Shown: in pieces, positions 18,132 through 26,857 of the stretch
How the letters are laid out: each line of letters begins with the position of its first letter
Position numbering within the stretch: position 1 is the first letter of the stretch
Assembly: GCA_965277595.1 (NCBI GenBank)
Contig: CBDIDH010000001.1
Span: 248,001 to 312,000 of the forward strand
Direction: 5' to 3'
DNA: 64,000 nucleotides
Source of the DNA: CBDIDH01 sp965277595
GTDB lineage: Bacteria; Planctomycetota; Planctomycetia; Isosphaerales; Isosphaeraceae
Made by a program: the position numbers and the translations under genes
Notes under the pieces: model-generated
What the model saw: the letters and a program-made list of their open reading frames with translations, nothing else
Database searches by the model: none
Told to the model about the DNA's origin: nothing

Positions 18132-19352
18132 ATGGCGATCCTGCCGATGATTCTCCATTACCACCGGCGCGACCTGACAGAGAACCTCTGCGCGCAGGTG
18201 CCACGCGCGGTGGTCGTTGATGCGATGGGAGACTACGACGGGCCGAATCGTCGGGTCGTGGTTGAGAACCACGGGTTCGCGGCGAACTGGAACCGCGGCC
18301 TGGAAGCGGTCTGGGACGAGCCCTGGGACCACGTCGCGCTAATGAATAACGACATCATTCTGGAAAGTCCCGGCCTCTTCGAGGCCATGGAACCTCAGCT
18401 CGACGCCGACCCGGAGATTGGCATTGCCTCCGCCTGCTTCAACTCGCCCTGGCAGAGTTGTAATTGCAACGGGTCGGACTCGATCGTCGTGACGGGCGGT
18501 GTCGAGTTCACCGCCCCGGTGATCCGTCGCGACGTCCTCTCGCGGATCGGCCTCTTTGACGAGGCGATCACCACGGGTTTTGGGGTCGATGCCTATTATT
18601 GCCACTATGCCCGCCGCCTTGGTTACAAGATCGTCGTGGATCACCGGGTCTCCTTTCATCATCTGGGCAACCGCACCGGTGAGGTTATCTACGGATCATG
18701 CCGTCGCTGGGTTGAGATTGGCGAACAGGAAAAGTACCAGCATGCCTTCGGCAAGATTACCGAGGCCCGGAGGTCCCAGGTTATTCAGCGATTTGCAGGG
18801 TTGAGACATTCTCGGACGTACCTCGAAGTCGGCTACGGCGACGGCAATAACTTTCAACAGATCACCATTCCGCTGAAACACTCGGTTGACCCGTATATCC
18901 ATGGCCTTCCTGACGTCACCCCAGCGACTTCCGATGACTTCTTCGAAGCGGCGATCGCCTCGGGAGACCGATACGACATGATCTTCATCGATGGCAATCA
19001 CACCTATGAACAGGTTCTTCGCGACTACCAGAACGCCTTGCGCTGCCTGAATCGCGACGGCCTGATCCTCTTCCACGACGTCAATCCGCTCCATCCCGAC
19101 CACGTCCGGCCCTTCGAAAGGTTTTGCCTCGAAGGGGGCGTCTGGACCGGCGATGCCTATCGGGCCTGGGCCGAAATCCGCCGCGATTGCCAATCATGGA
19201 CCGGGACCGTTCTCGACGATCTGGGCATGGGAATCGTTGACACGTCGCGTCCGGGCAGTCCCTCTGGTATTGAACCTCCGACCTCCTTCGCCGAGTTCGA
19301 GGCGTCGAGGCGACGGTACCTTAATCCGATCCTTTACGAAGAAATTCAATAG
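18132..19352 (+). CDS. Bifunctional GT2 glycosyltransferase - class I SAM methyltransferase
   Basis: About 406 residues in two enzymatic halves. The N-terminal ~200 residues are a GT-A glycosyltransferase of family 2: ILHYHRRDLTENL start, metal-site-like ALMNNDII, and ETD-like VDAYYCHYARRLGYKI. The C-terminal part (about 215-370) is a class I methyltransferase of the Methyltransf_24 type: TYLEVGYGDGNNFQQI as SAM-binding loop and DMIFIDGNHTYEQVLRDYQNAL with GLILFHDVNP. ATG 18132 is preferred as AAGGCGAG precedes it; ATG 18111 is possible. It is the first gene of a three-gene glycan cluster. It probably adds and methylates a sugar on a surface glycan; substrates are not readable from sequence. 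Confidence 0.8.
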   Translation: MAILPMILHYHRRDLTENLCAQVPRAVVVDAMGDYDGPNRRVVVENHGFAANWNRGLEAVWDEPWDHVALMNNDIILESPGLFEAMEPQLDADPEIGIASACFNSPWQSCNCNGSDSIVVTGGVEFTAPVIRRDVLSRIGLFDEAITTGFGVDAYYCHYARRLGYKIVVDHRVSFHHLGNRTGEVIYGSCRRWVEIGEQEKYQHAFGKITEARRSQVIQRFAGLRHSRTYLEVGYGDGNNFQQITIPLKHSVDPYIHGLPDVTPATSDDFFEAAIASGDRYDMIFIDGNHTYEQVLRDYQNALRCLNRDGLILFHDVNPLHPDHVRPFERFCLEGGVWTGDAYRAWAEIRRDCQSWTGTVLDDLGMGIVDTSRPGSPSGIEPPTSFAEFEASRRRYLNPILYEEIQ

Positions 19353-19492
19353 CGGCATGAAATGCTTGCTCAGACCTGACTCTTTCCGTAAAGTTAGGTT
19401 AACGAGATCAATGAAAACCACATTGATCCAATTCAACGCCGATCCATGACGTGGACCCTTCCCCCCTTTCTTTTCGTGGGAGTCCGCCGCCG

Positions 19493-20068
19493 ATGAGCCT
19501 CACCCGCGATCAACGCATCGCGCTCGAACTTGCCGGAACAGTCTGCGTTCCCTCGCCCTCGCCGGCCGTCGGACAGATCCGGATCATCACCGATGTCGCC
19601 CCCGGCGCCAGGGTCTCTCTCTCCGAGCTACTCGCGCGCCGGGCGATCACCCTGGAGGTCCGCCACCAGACCTCGCCAAGGCTCATCATCATTCGATATG
19701 TTGACCTTCACGAGGTCGCCGCCCTCTTCCTTCCCAAAGACCCGTGTGACGTCCGGCCCGACCAGGGGACCTGGATTCTCGGCCCGGAACTTCAGACCGA
19801 ATGCTTGCATCGCATCCTCCGCAGGCCCGGCCGTAACCTGGGCGAAGACCCCTTCTGCCTGGGAATGGGGTGCCTCTACTTGCCTGAATTTGCCCAGGTT
19901 CTCCTGCGCGTGGAAGTCGGCATGACCGCCGCGGAGAGCGTGGATTATTATCCCCCTTTGCCCGGCGATCGCGGCCGCGACTACCACCGGTTCTTCCCCG
20001 TGCTGCCCCACGAGCGCGGGCGCGGTGTCCAGGAATTTTGCGACATCGAAACCAAGATCAAGCCCTGA
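19493..20068 (+). CDS. Hypothetical protein in glycosyltransferase cluster
   Basis: A 191-residue protein without signal peptide or TM helix and with no domain I recognise. It starts MSLTRDQRIALELAGTV and contains dispersed cysteines (CVPSPSP, CDVRPDQG, TECLHR, FCLGMGCLYLPEF), a possible but unproven metal site. ATG 19493 was chosen over GTG 19451 because the extra 14 residues are Pro/Ser-rich and uninformative. Its stop codon overlaps the start of the next glycosyltransferase gene (TGATG at 20066-20070), so the two are translationally coupled and likely act together. Confidence 0.65.
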   Translation: MSLTRDQRIALELAGTVCVPSPSPAVGQIRIITDVAPGARVSLSELLARRAITLEVRHQTSPRLIIIRYVDLHEVAALFLPKDPCDVRPDQGTWILGPELQTECLHRILRRPGRNLGEDPFCLGMGCLYLPEFAQVLLRVEVGMTAAESVDYYPPLPGDRGRDYHRFFPVLPHERGRGVQEFCDIETKIKP

Positions 20069-21417
20069 TGTCGAACGATTCGGTTGACGTGGTCATCCTC
20101 AGTCGAGACGCCGGGCCTCTTTCCGCCGAGGTTGTGGCCGGTCTCGACGCACGGACCAGCGTTCGCGTCCGGGTCCATCGGGTGGTCGGCACCCCTCGAC
20201 CCACGGACCCGAACCGCGGCGAGACGATCGCCCGCGCGCGGAACCTTGGCAAAAACCTCGGCGTCTCTCCCTGGCTGATGTTCCTCGACGACGACGTCGC
20301 ATTGACACCTGGCGCGATCCGCCGCCTCCTCAACGGCCTTCGAGCCTGCCCCCGACACGCCGGCCTCGCCGCCGATTACCTCGGCGGTTCGACCCACGGC
20401 GAGCCCGCTGGACCTGGCGGTCACGTCGCGATGGGCGCGACCCTCTTCCGCCGCTCGGCACTCGCGGCCATTCGGTTTCGCTGGGAGCCTGGCAAGTGTG
20501 AATGCCAGTGTTGCGGCGACGACCTCCGCAAGCTCGGCCTCGCCCTCGACTACCTTCCCGGCGAACGCGCCCGACACCTCGCGCGAAACGCGCCCAGACC
20601 TCGCGATTCTCAACGCGGCTCCTCCACGCCGCCCGGTCGCGTGCTCGCGGCCTTTGACCGGGGCCACCTCGACCGCTTCCGCCGCCGCTTTCTCAAAACG
20701 CTTCGCGCCTCGGGAAATCTTGAATGCGTCACGGCCGTCGGCTACGGCCTTTATCCCAGCGAATGCCGATCGCTCGCGAGTCTGCCCGGCGTCGACCTCG
20801 TCCGCCTTCCCAGCAACGGCGTGATGCCGCCGATCCGCCGCCTTCACGACTTTCAAGGTATTCTCGACCGTTGGCCCGCCGAGACTCCCGTCGCCTACTG
20901 GGACGCGGGCGACGTGAACTTTCAAGGTTCTCTCGGTCCCCTCTGGGATCTCGTCCACGCCCACCCCGACCGCCTTCTCGCCGTTCGCGAACCACTTGCG
21001 CATCCGGGCAACACCGCCGTGTCGCGCTGGACCCTGAGCATTCGGAACCCATCCGCGCGTCAACGCGCCTTTAACCTTCTGACCGCCAACCCCTTTTTGA
21101 ACAGCGGATTCGCCGCCGGAACGGCCTCGACCCTTCTCCGCTACGTCCGAGAGGCCGATCGAATGCTCCACGCGGCCGACCTCCTCGGCTCGACCGACTG
21201 GGGCGACCAGACCGCCCTGAACCTCTACTGCCACACCGACCCGACCCGCTGGTTTGAAATTCCCGAAGCCTGGAACTACTGCCTCTTGAACCGCCAGGCC
21301 GGTGAGTGGCGGATCACTCCCGACGGCCTGATTCACGCTCCCGGCCGCCCCCCGATCATCGCCGCCCACGGCCACGCCCGCTCCCTCCGCCAGTTCGAGA
21401 TCCTCCGCGATCGTTAA
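20068..21417 (+). CDS. Two-domain glycosyltransferase (GT2 plus second GT-A-like domain)
   Basis: A 449-residue protein. The N-terminal half (about 5-190) is a family-2 glycosyltransferase: DVVILSRDAGPLSAEV, RARNLGKNLG, and the metal-binding FLDDDVALTPGAI. A short His/Pro linker follows. The C-terminal half (about 205-445) looks like a second GT-A transferase: AYWDAGDVNFQG, FLNSGFAAG and TDWGDQTALNLY resemble the acceptor-loop and DQ motifs of GT8 or procollagen-galactosyltransferase-like enzymes. The start overlaps the preceding stop by one base. It is probably cytoplasmic, building an exported glycan. Donor and acceptor are unknown. Confidence 0.75.
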   Translation: MSNDSVDVVILSRDAGPLSAEVVAGLDARTSVRVRVHRVVGTPRPTDPNRGETIARARNLGKNLGVSPWLMFLDDDVALTPGAIRRLLNGLRACPRHAGLAADYLGGSTHGEPAGPGGHVAMGATLFRRSALAAIRFRWEPGKCECQCCGDDLRKLGLALDYLPGERARHLARNAPRPRDSQRGSSTPPGRVLAAFDRGHLDRFRRRFLKTLRASGNLECVTAVGYGLYPSECRSLASLPGVDLVRLPSNGVMPPIRRLHDFQGILDRWPAETPVAYWDAGDVNFQGSLGPLWDLVHAHPDRLLAVREPLAHPGNTAVSRWTLSIRNPSARQRAFNLLTANPFLNSGFAAGTASTLLRYVREADRMLHAADLLGSTDWGDQTALNLYCHTDPTRWFEIPEAWNYCLLNRQAGEWRITPDGLIHAPGRPPIIAAHGHARSLRQFEILRDR

Positions 21418-21477
21418 TTCTACTTGGGTTTTCCCTCCTCCGCGTCGCCCGAACATCGGCCCTCTTTCCTCAATCAT

Positions 21478-21498
21478 CGGTCCTCGGTCATCGGTCCT
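21478..21498. repeat. Short family-A heptamer array, three units
   Basis: CGGTCCT CGGTCAT CGGTCCT in perfect phase between the convergent glycosyltransferase and vWA genes, 14 bases from the vWA stop codon. No inverted partner was found nearby. Confidence 0.8.
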
Positions 21499-21512
21499 TT
21501 TTCCTCCCGTCC

Positions 21513-22655
21513 TTATCCCCGAATGATCTGCGCCATGCATTCCGCCAGGCGTTCCGGCGTGCAGACAAGGATATCCATGCCCACCTTCCGAAGTTTGGCC
21601 GCCGTGGTCTTGTTGTACGCGGGCCTTGCATCATAGCCGAGAGCACCCAGGCCGATCATCCGCAGGCCGCCATCGGCCATCAAGCGCGTCTGCGCCACGA
21701 GGTCCGCCTCGGCCCGGCCCTCGAAGAAGTCTGTGATCAACACCACAATCGTCCTCACGGGTTGTCGGACGAGGCTATTTGCATACGCAAGCCCCTGAGT
21801 GATATCCGTCCCGCCGCCAAGCTGAATCGAGAGCAAGACGTCGACCGGCTGGCCAACCTGGTCGGAGAGGTCAACAACCTGCGTGTCAAAGAGCACAAGC
21901 GACGTCTTCACCGCCGGCAGTTCGGCGAAGATCGACGCCATCACCGCCGAAAAAATCGCACTTTCGAGCATCGACCCCGACTGGTCCACAACGACGATCA
22001 CATGCCAGGGCTTCTTCTTCCGTTCGGCCGCGTAAAAATAGAGGTGATCGACCAGAAGCCGGCCCGTCGCGCCGTCGAAATTTTGAAGGTTGCGGCGCAA
22101 GGTTGTCTTCAGGTCCAGGTTTCGAAAAACCTTGCGCGGCGAGTGCCTGTCCTTCCGCAGGGCGCCGGTGATCGCCTGTTCGACCTGCACCTGCATCTTC
22201 CGTTTCAATTCTTCGACGACCCGTTCGATGATCTTGCGAGCGAGCACCCGCGTGTTCGGGTTCAGCAGTTCTCGATGGGTGAGCAGCGTCTTGACCAGTT
22301 CCAGGTTCGGCTCAATCTTTTCGAGCAGTTCAGGCTTCTCCATCAGTTCGGCGATGCCCCGGCGCCGGATGAGTTCCTTCTGCATCACCTCTCGTGATTG
22401 ATTGGGAAACAGTTCATTGACCGCGTCGACCCAGTCGGGCACCGTCAGTTGCGACGCCCCCGACCCGCCCTTTCGGTCTGACGATTTCCTTCCAGCTCGA
22501 TGTCCACTCGTTGCGCTCGACTCATCAAAGAGAAAGCCAATGAGTTGCTCGACCCTCTCGGCCTCTTCGACTCCCGCGCAGCCGATACCGTGCACCTCCG
22601 CCACCTTGCCCAGTACCAGCCGCCAACGCGCCAATGTTTGCTCGTCTGTCGCCAT
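21513..22655 (-). CDS. vWA-domain protein of the MoxR-associated (CoxE-like) type
   Basis: A 380-residue cytoplasmic protein. The N-terminal ~200 residues are helical and partly charged, including a Gly/Ser-rich linker near 50-70. Residues about 215-375 are a von Willebrand factor A domain with a full MIDAS: VVVDQSGSM (DxSxS) near 223, GGGTDITQ threonine, and LITDFFEG aspartate. It is the last gene of a minus-strand cluster with DUF5682, MoxR ATPase and SWIM proteins. vWA-MoxR pairs generally act as metal-dependent chaperone or assembly modules. A 455-bp heptamer array separates it from the DUF5682 gene. Confidence 0.88.
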   Translation of the reverse strand: MATDEQTLARWRLVLGKVAEVHGIGCAGVEEAERVEQLIGFLFDESSATSGHRAGRKSSDRKGGSGASQLTVPDWVDAVNELFPNQSREVMQKELIRRRGIAELMEKPELLEKIEPNLELVKTLLTHRELLNPNTRVLARKIIERVVEELKRKMQVQVEQAITGALRKDRHSPRKVFRNLDLKTTLRRNLQNFDGATGRLLVDHLYFYAAERKKKPWHVIVVVDQSGSMLESAIFSAVMASIFAELPAVKTSLVLFDTQVVDLSDQVGQPVDVLLSIQLGGGTDITQGLAYANSLVRQPVRTIVVLITDFFEGRAEADLVAQTRLMADGGLRMIGLGALGYDARPAYNKTTAAKLRKVGMDILVCTPERLAECMAQIIRG

Positions 22656-22700
22656 TCTTGTTTCCTTGTATTTTCAATTTAACGCTCGATTTTTCTTCAT

Positions 22701-23155
22701 CGGTCCTCGGTCATCGGTCCTCGGTCCTCGGTCCTCGGTCCTCGGTCATCGGTCATCGGTCCTCGGTCATCGGTCATCGGTCCTCGGTCATCGGTCCTCG
22801 GTCCTCGGTCCTCGGTCCTCGGTCCTCGGTCCTCGGTCCTCGGTCCTCGGTCATCGGTCCTCGGTCCTCGGTCCTCGGTCCTCGGTCCTCGGTCATCGGT
22901 CCTCGGTCCTCGGTCCTCGGTCCTCGGTCCTCGGTCATCGGTCCTCGGTCCTCGGTCCTCGGTCCTCGGTCCTCGGTCCTCGGTCCTCGGTCATCGGTCC
23001 TCGGTCCTCGGTCATCGGTCCTCGGTCATCGGTCCTCGGTCATCGGTCCTCGGTCATCGGTCCTCGGTCATCGGTCATCGGTCGTCGGTCATCGGTCATC
23101 GGTCATCGGTCATCGGTCATCGGTCGTCGGTCCTCGGTCATCGGTCATCGGTCAT
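22701..23155. repeat. Heptamer tandem array, 65 units
   Basis: The array is 455 bases, exactly 65 units of CGGTC[C/A/G]T, checked in phase at 22701, 22743 and 23121, with no insertion or deletion seen. Only the sixth base of the unit varies: C dominates in the first two thirds, A towards the right end, with a few G. It ends 19 bases from the DUF5682 stop codon. Because 7 is prime to 3, plus-strand frames can stay open as a 7-residue repeat (SSV[LI]G[HP]R); these are not proteins. Confidence 0.95.
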
Positions 23156-23173
23156 TAATCCTCTCCCTTCCAT

Positions 23174-25603
23174 TCACAACGGCCAACCTTCCAGTACCTC
23201 AGCCACCGCGGCATCCAGTCGAGCCACAATCGCCGTGGCTCCCAGGCTCACGGAAAGGGATCGGACGTCGGCCGAGGTCGCCAGCCCATACTTCCTCGCG
23301 ACCGTTCCGGCCAGCGAATCGCGTTGCGCCTCGGCGATCCGCTCAAAGGCGGCGCGAAGCTTCGGCAGCATGACAAGAAAGGGGTCCCATTCCGCCGCTC
23401 TGAGCAATTCGTCAACCGCCGCGATCAGCGCATCGGCACCGAGCAAGATCGAGGTCCGCGAGACGGCGAGCATCCCGTCGAGCAGGTCTCCCGCCGTCAC
23501 CATCCGTTCCGCCGAGGCGCGCGCCAGGCCGACGATTTCCGCCGTCAAGGACTCGGCCGGAAGCACGCGGATCTCGCAGAGCAAGCCCAAAAAGGCCCCT
23601 CGAAGGAACGGGACGGGCGTCTCGTCCGCCGCGCGTCGCAACGAGGCCGCGAACAGATCACGGTCAAACCGATCTCGATCCGACCTCTGCAAGAGATCCG
23701 CCACCAGAACCAGGGCCTCCACGACCGGCCTCGACTCGTCATCGGTCACCGACGAGGAATCAGGCAAGGCAAAGCAGGCGCGATCATAACAACGTATCAT
23801 CAGTTCATCAATCATCCCTCGGCTCAGCCCTCGAAAGGCCGCCTGTCGGTCGAGCATTGCCAGAAAATGCAGCGCCTCGGCGAGCGAGACGAACGAAGGG
23901 TCCGCATCAATGGCCGCGGCGCAGGCGTCTTCGGCCAGTCGGGTCAGGTCGGGTAGATCCATGTCGACCGCCTCGACGAGCCTCCGGCAGGTCGCCCCCG
24001 CGTTCGCTCCAGCTCGGGCGATTGCCTCGCGCAGCCTGGCCAGCGCGGCCGATTCGACCGTGTCTCCATAAAGCGCCTGCTCGATCAACCTTGGCTCGGT
24101 CCGCGGGTTCCACTTGACCCGCCATTCTTCGCGGAAAAGCGTTCCCGATGAATTGCCCCCCGTCTCGGAGATTGCTCCGAACGGAATCTCCAGAAACCGG
24201 AGCCTGTGCAGGAAGGCCGACCGCCGGGCGCTCGTCGGTTCCCGCGTGTCGAGCCGGAGCGAAAGCCGCCGTTCCCTGTCCAAAACCTCATTGAGATCGA
24301 GGGCGGCAATCTGGTCGTAAAAATCGTTAACCACCGGCAATCGGCCCAGGGCCGCGGTGACTTTGCCGATCTTCGCGCCAATCCCCGCGGCGTCCATTGC
24401 CTTGCGGAGCTTGAGACCTTCCTCCGCCGGATTCCCCTTGCAGCAGCAGGTTATCAGGGCATCATGAATATCATCGAGCGTGGTATGCGATCGACCGCGA
24501 AGTTGCGCGAGAAGGCCCGCGTGATGCGTCGCGGCGATCGCATCGGCCGTTGAGAGCGGATCGCCCGCCTTGCGGACCTGGCGGAGCACGGCAATGCAAT
24601 GCTCCAGCGCGAGATCCGCGGCTCGTCCCGCCTGCGTCAGGTCATGACAGGTCTGATAGAATTGCGGTGCCCTGTTTCCAGCGCCATATCCAGCCATCTC
24701 CGAGACGCGGAAATATGAATAAGGGATTACCGATGTGTACACGGTTCCCACGGGTGGGGTCGGCGGCTCGGTCGTGTCCTCGCGATCGAGAAACAGGTGA
24801 AAACCACCGCAAACCACCACGGCATCGCTCGGCGCGAGTTTTCGAGCGGCGAGTGTCTCGCGGATCACCTTGAGAAAATGCCTCTCGCGGTCGATCGTCC
24901 CACCGATCGTCTCGGCCCTGGAATCGGCCGTCGCCCTCGCGGCGCAGCAGAAGGTGGCCAGCTCGCGGCGATAGGCTTCGTGATCGTCCCGCGCGGGATT
25001 TTCAAAGAGCGTGTCCCACGCCTCGTCCCAAGACTGGAAACCCGCCGCCTTCGCGAGAACCTGATAAAAGGCGCTCTCCGTGATGAGTCGATCATCGTCG
25101 GGTGCGGCCGTCGGCGGAAGGGCAGGGCCATGAAGATCGTCATCGGCCGATCGAGTTCGAATCAAGGCATAATGCGGCAAGTCGATCAACACAACCTCCG
25201 CGCTGATCGTCGCGGCGGTCTTGATCGCCACATACTCGGGTGAATATGCGGTGAGCGGATACCAGACCGCGAACCGCGCGGGGATATCGACCGCGGGGCT
25301 AATCAGACCATTCAGGCCGAGCACGTTGTCATCGTCTCGATACGAGGAATAGATCGCGATCGGCGGCTCGGTCGTTGGGTCGCTAACGTGCCGGATCAGA
25401 TCATTCGCCTCGAACGGCCCCTCAATGAAAATAATCTTCGGTCGTCTCGTCCTCAGCGCCTGGCGAAGGTGCCGCGCCACGGTTGGCGAATGATGACGCA
25501 CCGGGAACCAGTAGAGCGGATCGGCAAGAACCGCGTCGACCCGCGCCCTGATTTCATCCGGGTCGAGACCCGCGTCGACTCCGGCGCCTTCAACGACGCT
25601 CAT
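23174..25603 (-). CDS. DUF5682 family protein
   Basis: An 809-residue soluble protein. The N-terminus carries the family hallmark YWFPVRHHSPTVARHL (about 32-47) followed by KIIFIEGPFEANDLI, and later VVVCGGFHLFLDRED (about 268-282). These suggest a hydrolase-like fold related to the TIKI/ChaN/erythromycin-esterase group, but that relation is uncertain. The C-terminal ~450 residues are helical repeats with many Ala/Leu and no known domain. The family is known from gene neighbourhoods with vWA, AAA+ and SWIM proteins, as here. Its biochemical activity is not established to my knowledge. It lies 43 bases downstream of the MoxR gene. Confidence 0.8.
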   Translation of the reverse strand: MSVVEGAGVDAGLDPDEIRARVDAVLADPLYWFPVRHHSPTVARHLRQALRTRRPKIIFIEGPFEANDLIRHVSDPTTEPPIAIYSSYRDDDNVLGLNGLISPAVDIPARFAVWYPLTAYSPEYVAIKTAATISAEVVLIDLPHYALIRTRSADDDLHGPALPPTAAPDDDRLITESAFYQVLAKAAGFQSWDEAWDTLFENPARDDHEAYRRELATFCCAARATADSRAETIGGTIDRERHFLKVIRETLAARKLAPSDAVVVCGGFHLFLDREDTTEPPTPPVGTVYTSVIPYSYFRVSEMAGYGAGNRAPQFYQTCHDLTQAGRAADLALEHCIAVLRQVRKAGDPLSTADAIAATHHAGLLAQLRGRSHTTLDDIHDALITCCCKGNPAEEGLKLRKAMDAAGIGAKIGKVTAALGRLPVVNDFYDQIAALDLNEVLDRERRLSLRLDTREPTSARRSAFLHRLRFLEIPFGAISETGGNSSGTLFREEWRVKWNPRTEPRLIEQALYGDTVESAALARLREAIARAGANAGATCRRLVEAVDMDLPDLTRLAEDACAAAIDADPSFVSLAEALHFLAMLDRQAAFRGLSRGMIDELMIRCYDRACFALPDSSSVTDDESRPVVEALVLVADLLQRSDRDRFDRDLFAASLRRAADETPVPFLRGAFLGLLCEIRVLPAESLTAEIVGLARASAERMVTAGDLLDGMLAVSRTSILLGADALIAAVDELLRAAEWDPFLVMLPKLRAAFERIAEAQRDSLAGTVARKYGLATSADVRSLSVSLGATAIVARLDAAVAEVLEGWPL

Positions 25604-25646
25604 CAGCGATCCTCAACTCTCATATAGAGGGAGCATCAATCATCGG

Positions 25647-26834
25647 TCATAACTGTTCCATCAAGGCATCATGAAAGAGTTTCCAGGCGGGATCTTTCAC
25701 GCCACGTTTGCGAGCGACGAGGGCCGCGTATTCCTTGAGAGCCGCCGTGTCTTCCTGGTCTTCCTTGACGACCACGCCGACCATGTTGCGCGCGATCTCG
25801 GCCGGGCCGACCTCGCCGTTGCCGAAGAACTGAGCGTGCAGCGCCGCGTCGAGCGCGACACCGATCGCCTCGGCGGTCGAAAGGGTCGTGCTCGGCTTTT
25901 TCAGGCTCACGCCATCGGCCGACTTGCCGTCTCGGATCTCGCGAAAGACGGTCGCGAGCAGGTCAATCACCTGCGGATTGATCCGCGCGGGGAGGTGATA
26001 ACGCCGCAAAAGCTCCTCGGATCGTTGCCGGACCACGCGGACCTCGGTCTTCTGGTCGGCGACAATGGGGATGTACACGTAATTAAATCGACGTTTGAGC
26101 GCGGCGGAAAGCTCGTTGACGCCCTGGTCGCGGGTGTTCGCCGTGGCGATGATGTTGAAGCCGGGCCGCGCCCAGATCATGTTCGCGTCTGGAAGCTCGG
26201 GGATCGCCACGGCTTTATCGGAGAGGATTGAGACGAGGGCATCCTGCACGTCGGGAACGCAACGAGTCAGCTCCTCGAACCGGAGAAGCTTGCCGGCTCG
26301 CATCGCCACCATCGTTGGCGAGGGGATCAGGTTGCCGGGATTCGGCCCCTCGGCGATCACCCGGGCAATGTTCCAGGAATACTTGATATGTTCCTCGGTC
26401 GTGCCGGCCGTCCCCTGAATGGTCAGGGTCGACGTTCCGCTCACGGCCGCGGCGAGGTGTTCCGAGAGCCAGCTCTTGCCCGTTCCCGGTTCACCAACGA
26501 GGAGCAAGGCACGTTCCGAGGCGAGCGTGACAATTGAGCGTTCGACAACCCCGTCGTCGCCGTAAAACTTGCGCGTGATCGGCACCTCGACGGCCTTTCC
26601 GTCGATCGTCGCCTTCAGCGTCTTGCCCCCCACGACGTAGAGGAGGACCGACCTTGGCGAGAGGCCCCAGCTTGGCGGCGGCGTCTCGGTGTCGTTTTGC
26701 CGGATCGCCTCAAGCTGGTCGGCATACCGGATTTCGGCCGGCTCGCGAAGAACGTCGGCCGAGTCGGGCCTCGGCGCAAGCGCGGGGGAGGGGTCGGGAT
26801 CGGACGCGGAAGTCGGGGTAAGCTTCTTGGCCAT
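25647..26834 (-). CDS. MoxR-type AAA+ ATPase
   Basis: A 395-residue AAA+ protein. Walker A is LLVGEPGTGKSWL (about 112-124), Walker B LLRFEELTRC, sensor 1 IIATANTRD, and arginine-finger region LSAALKRRFNY, followed by the helical lid. The N-terminal ~70 residues are Pro/Ser-rich. ATG 26834 is chosen because the longer frame would overlap the upstream gene and reads as random. MoxR ATPases remodel partner complexes together with vWA proteins; here the partner is probably the vWA protein at 21513-22655. It lies 23 bases after the preceding gene. Confidence 0.9.
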   Translation of the reverse strand: MAKKLTPTSASDPDPSPALAPRPDSADVLREPAEIRYADQLEAIRQNDTETPPPSWGLSPRSVLLYVVGGKTLKATIDGKAVEVPITRKFYGDDGVVERSIVTLASERALLLVGEPGTGKSWLSEHLAAAVSGTSTLTIQGTAGTTEEHIKYSWNIARVIAEGPNPGNLIPSPTMVAMRAGKLLRFEELTRCVPDVQDALVSILSDKAVAIPELPDANMIWARPGFNIIATANTRDQGVNELSAALKRRFNYVYIPIVADQKTEVRVVRQRSEELLRRYHLPARINPQVIDLLATVFREIRDGKSADGVSLKKPSTTLSTAEAIGVALDAALHAQFFGNGEVGPAEIARNMVGVVVKEDQEDTAALKEYAALVARKRGVKDPAWKLFHDALMEQL

Positions 26835-26857
26835 GTCGGCTCGGGGGGTTCGGGGTT

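Noticed and set aside
19981..21540. 519-residue minus-strand open frame opposite the two-domain glycosyltransferase
   Set aside because: Low-complexity Gly/Ala/Arg/Val composition, no family motifs, fully antisense to a well-supported gene; typical GC-driven shadow.
22701..23155. CRISPR-like array
   Set aside because: The unit is 7 bp with no spacers and no cas genes nearby.
22402..23373. Long plus-strand open frames through the heptamer array, giving SSVLGHR-type repeat proteins
   Set aside because: A 7-bp unit lacking stops stays open in every frame for 21-base cycles. No ribosome site, and frames merge with antisense of real genes.
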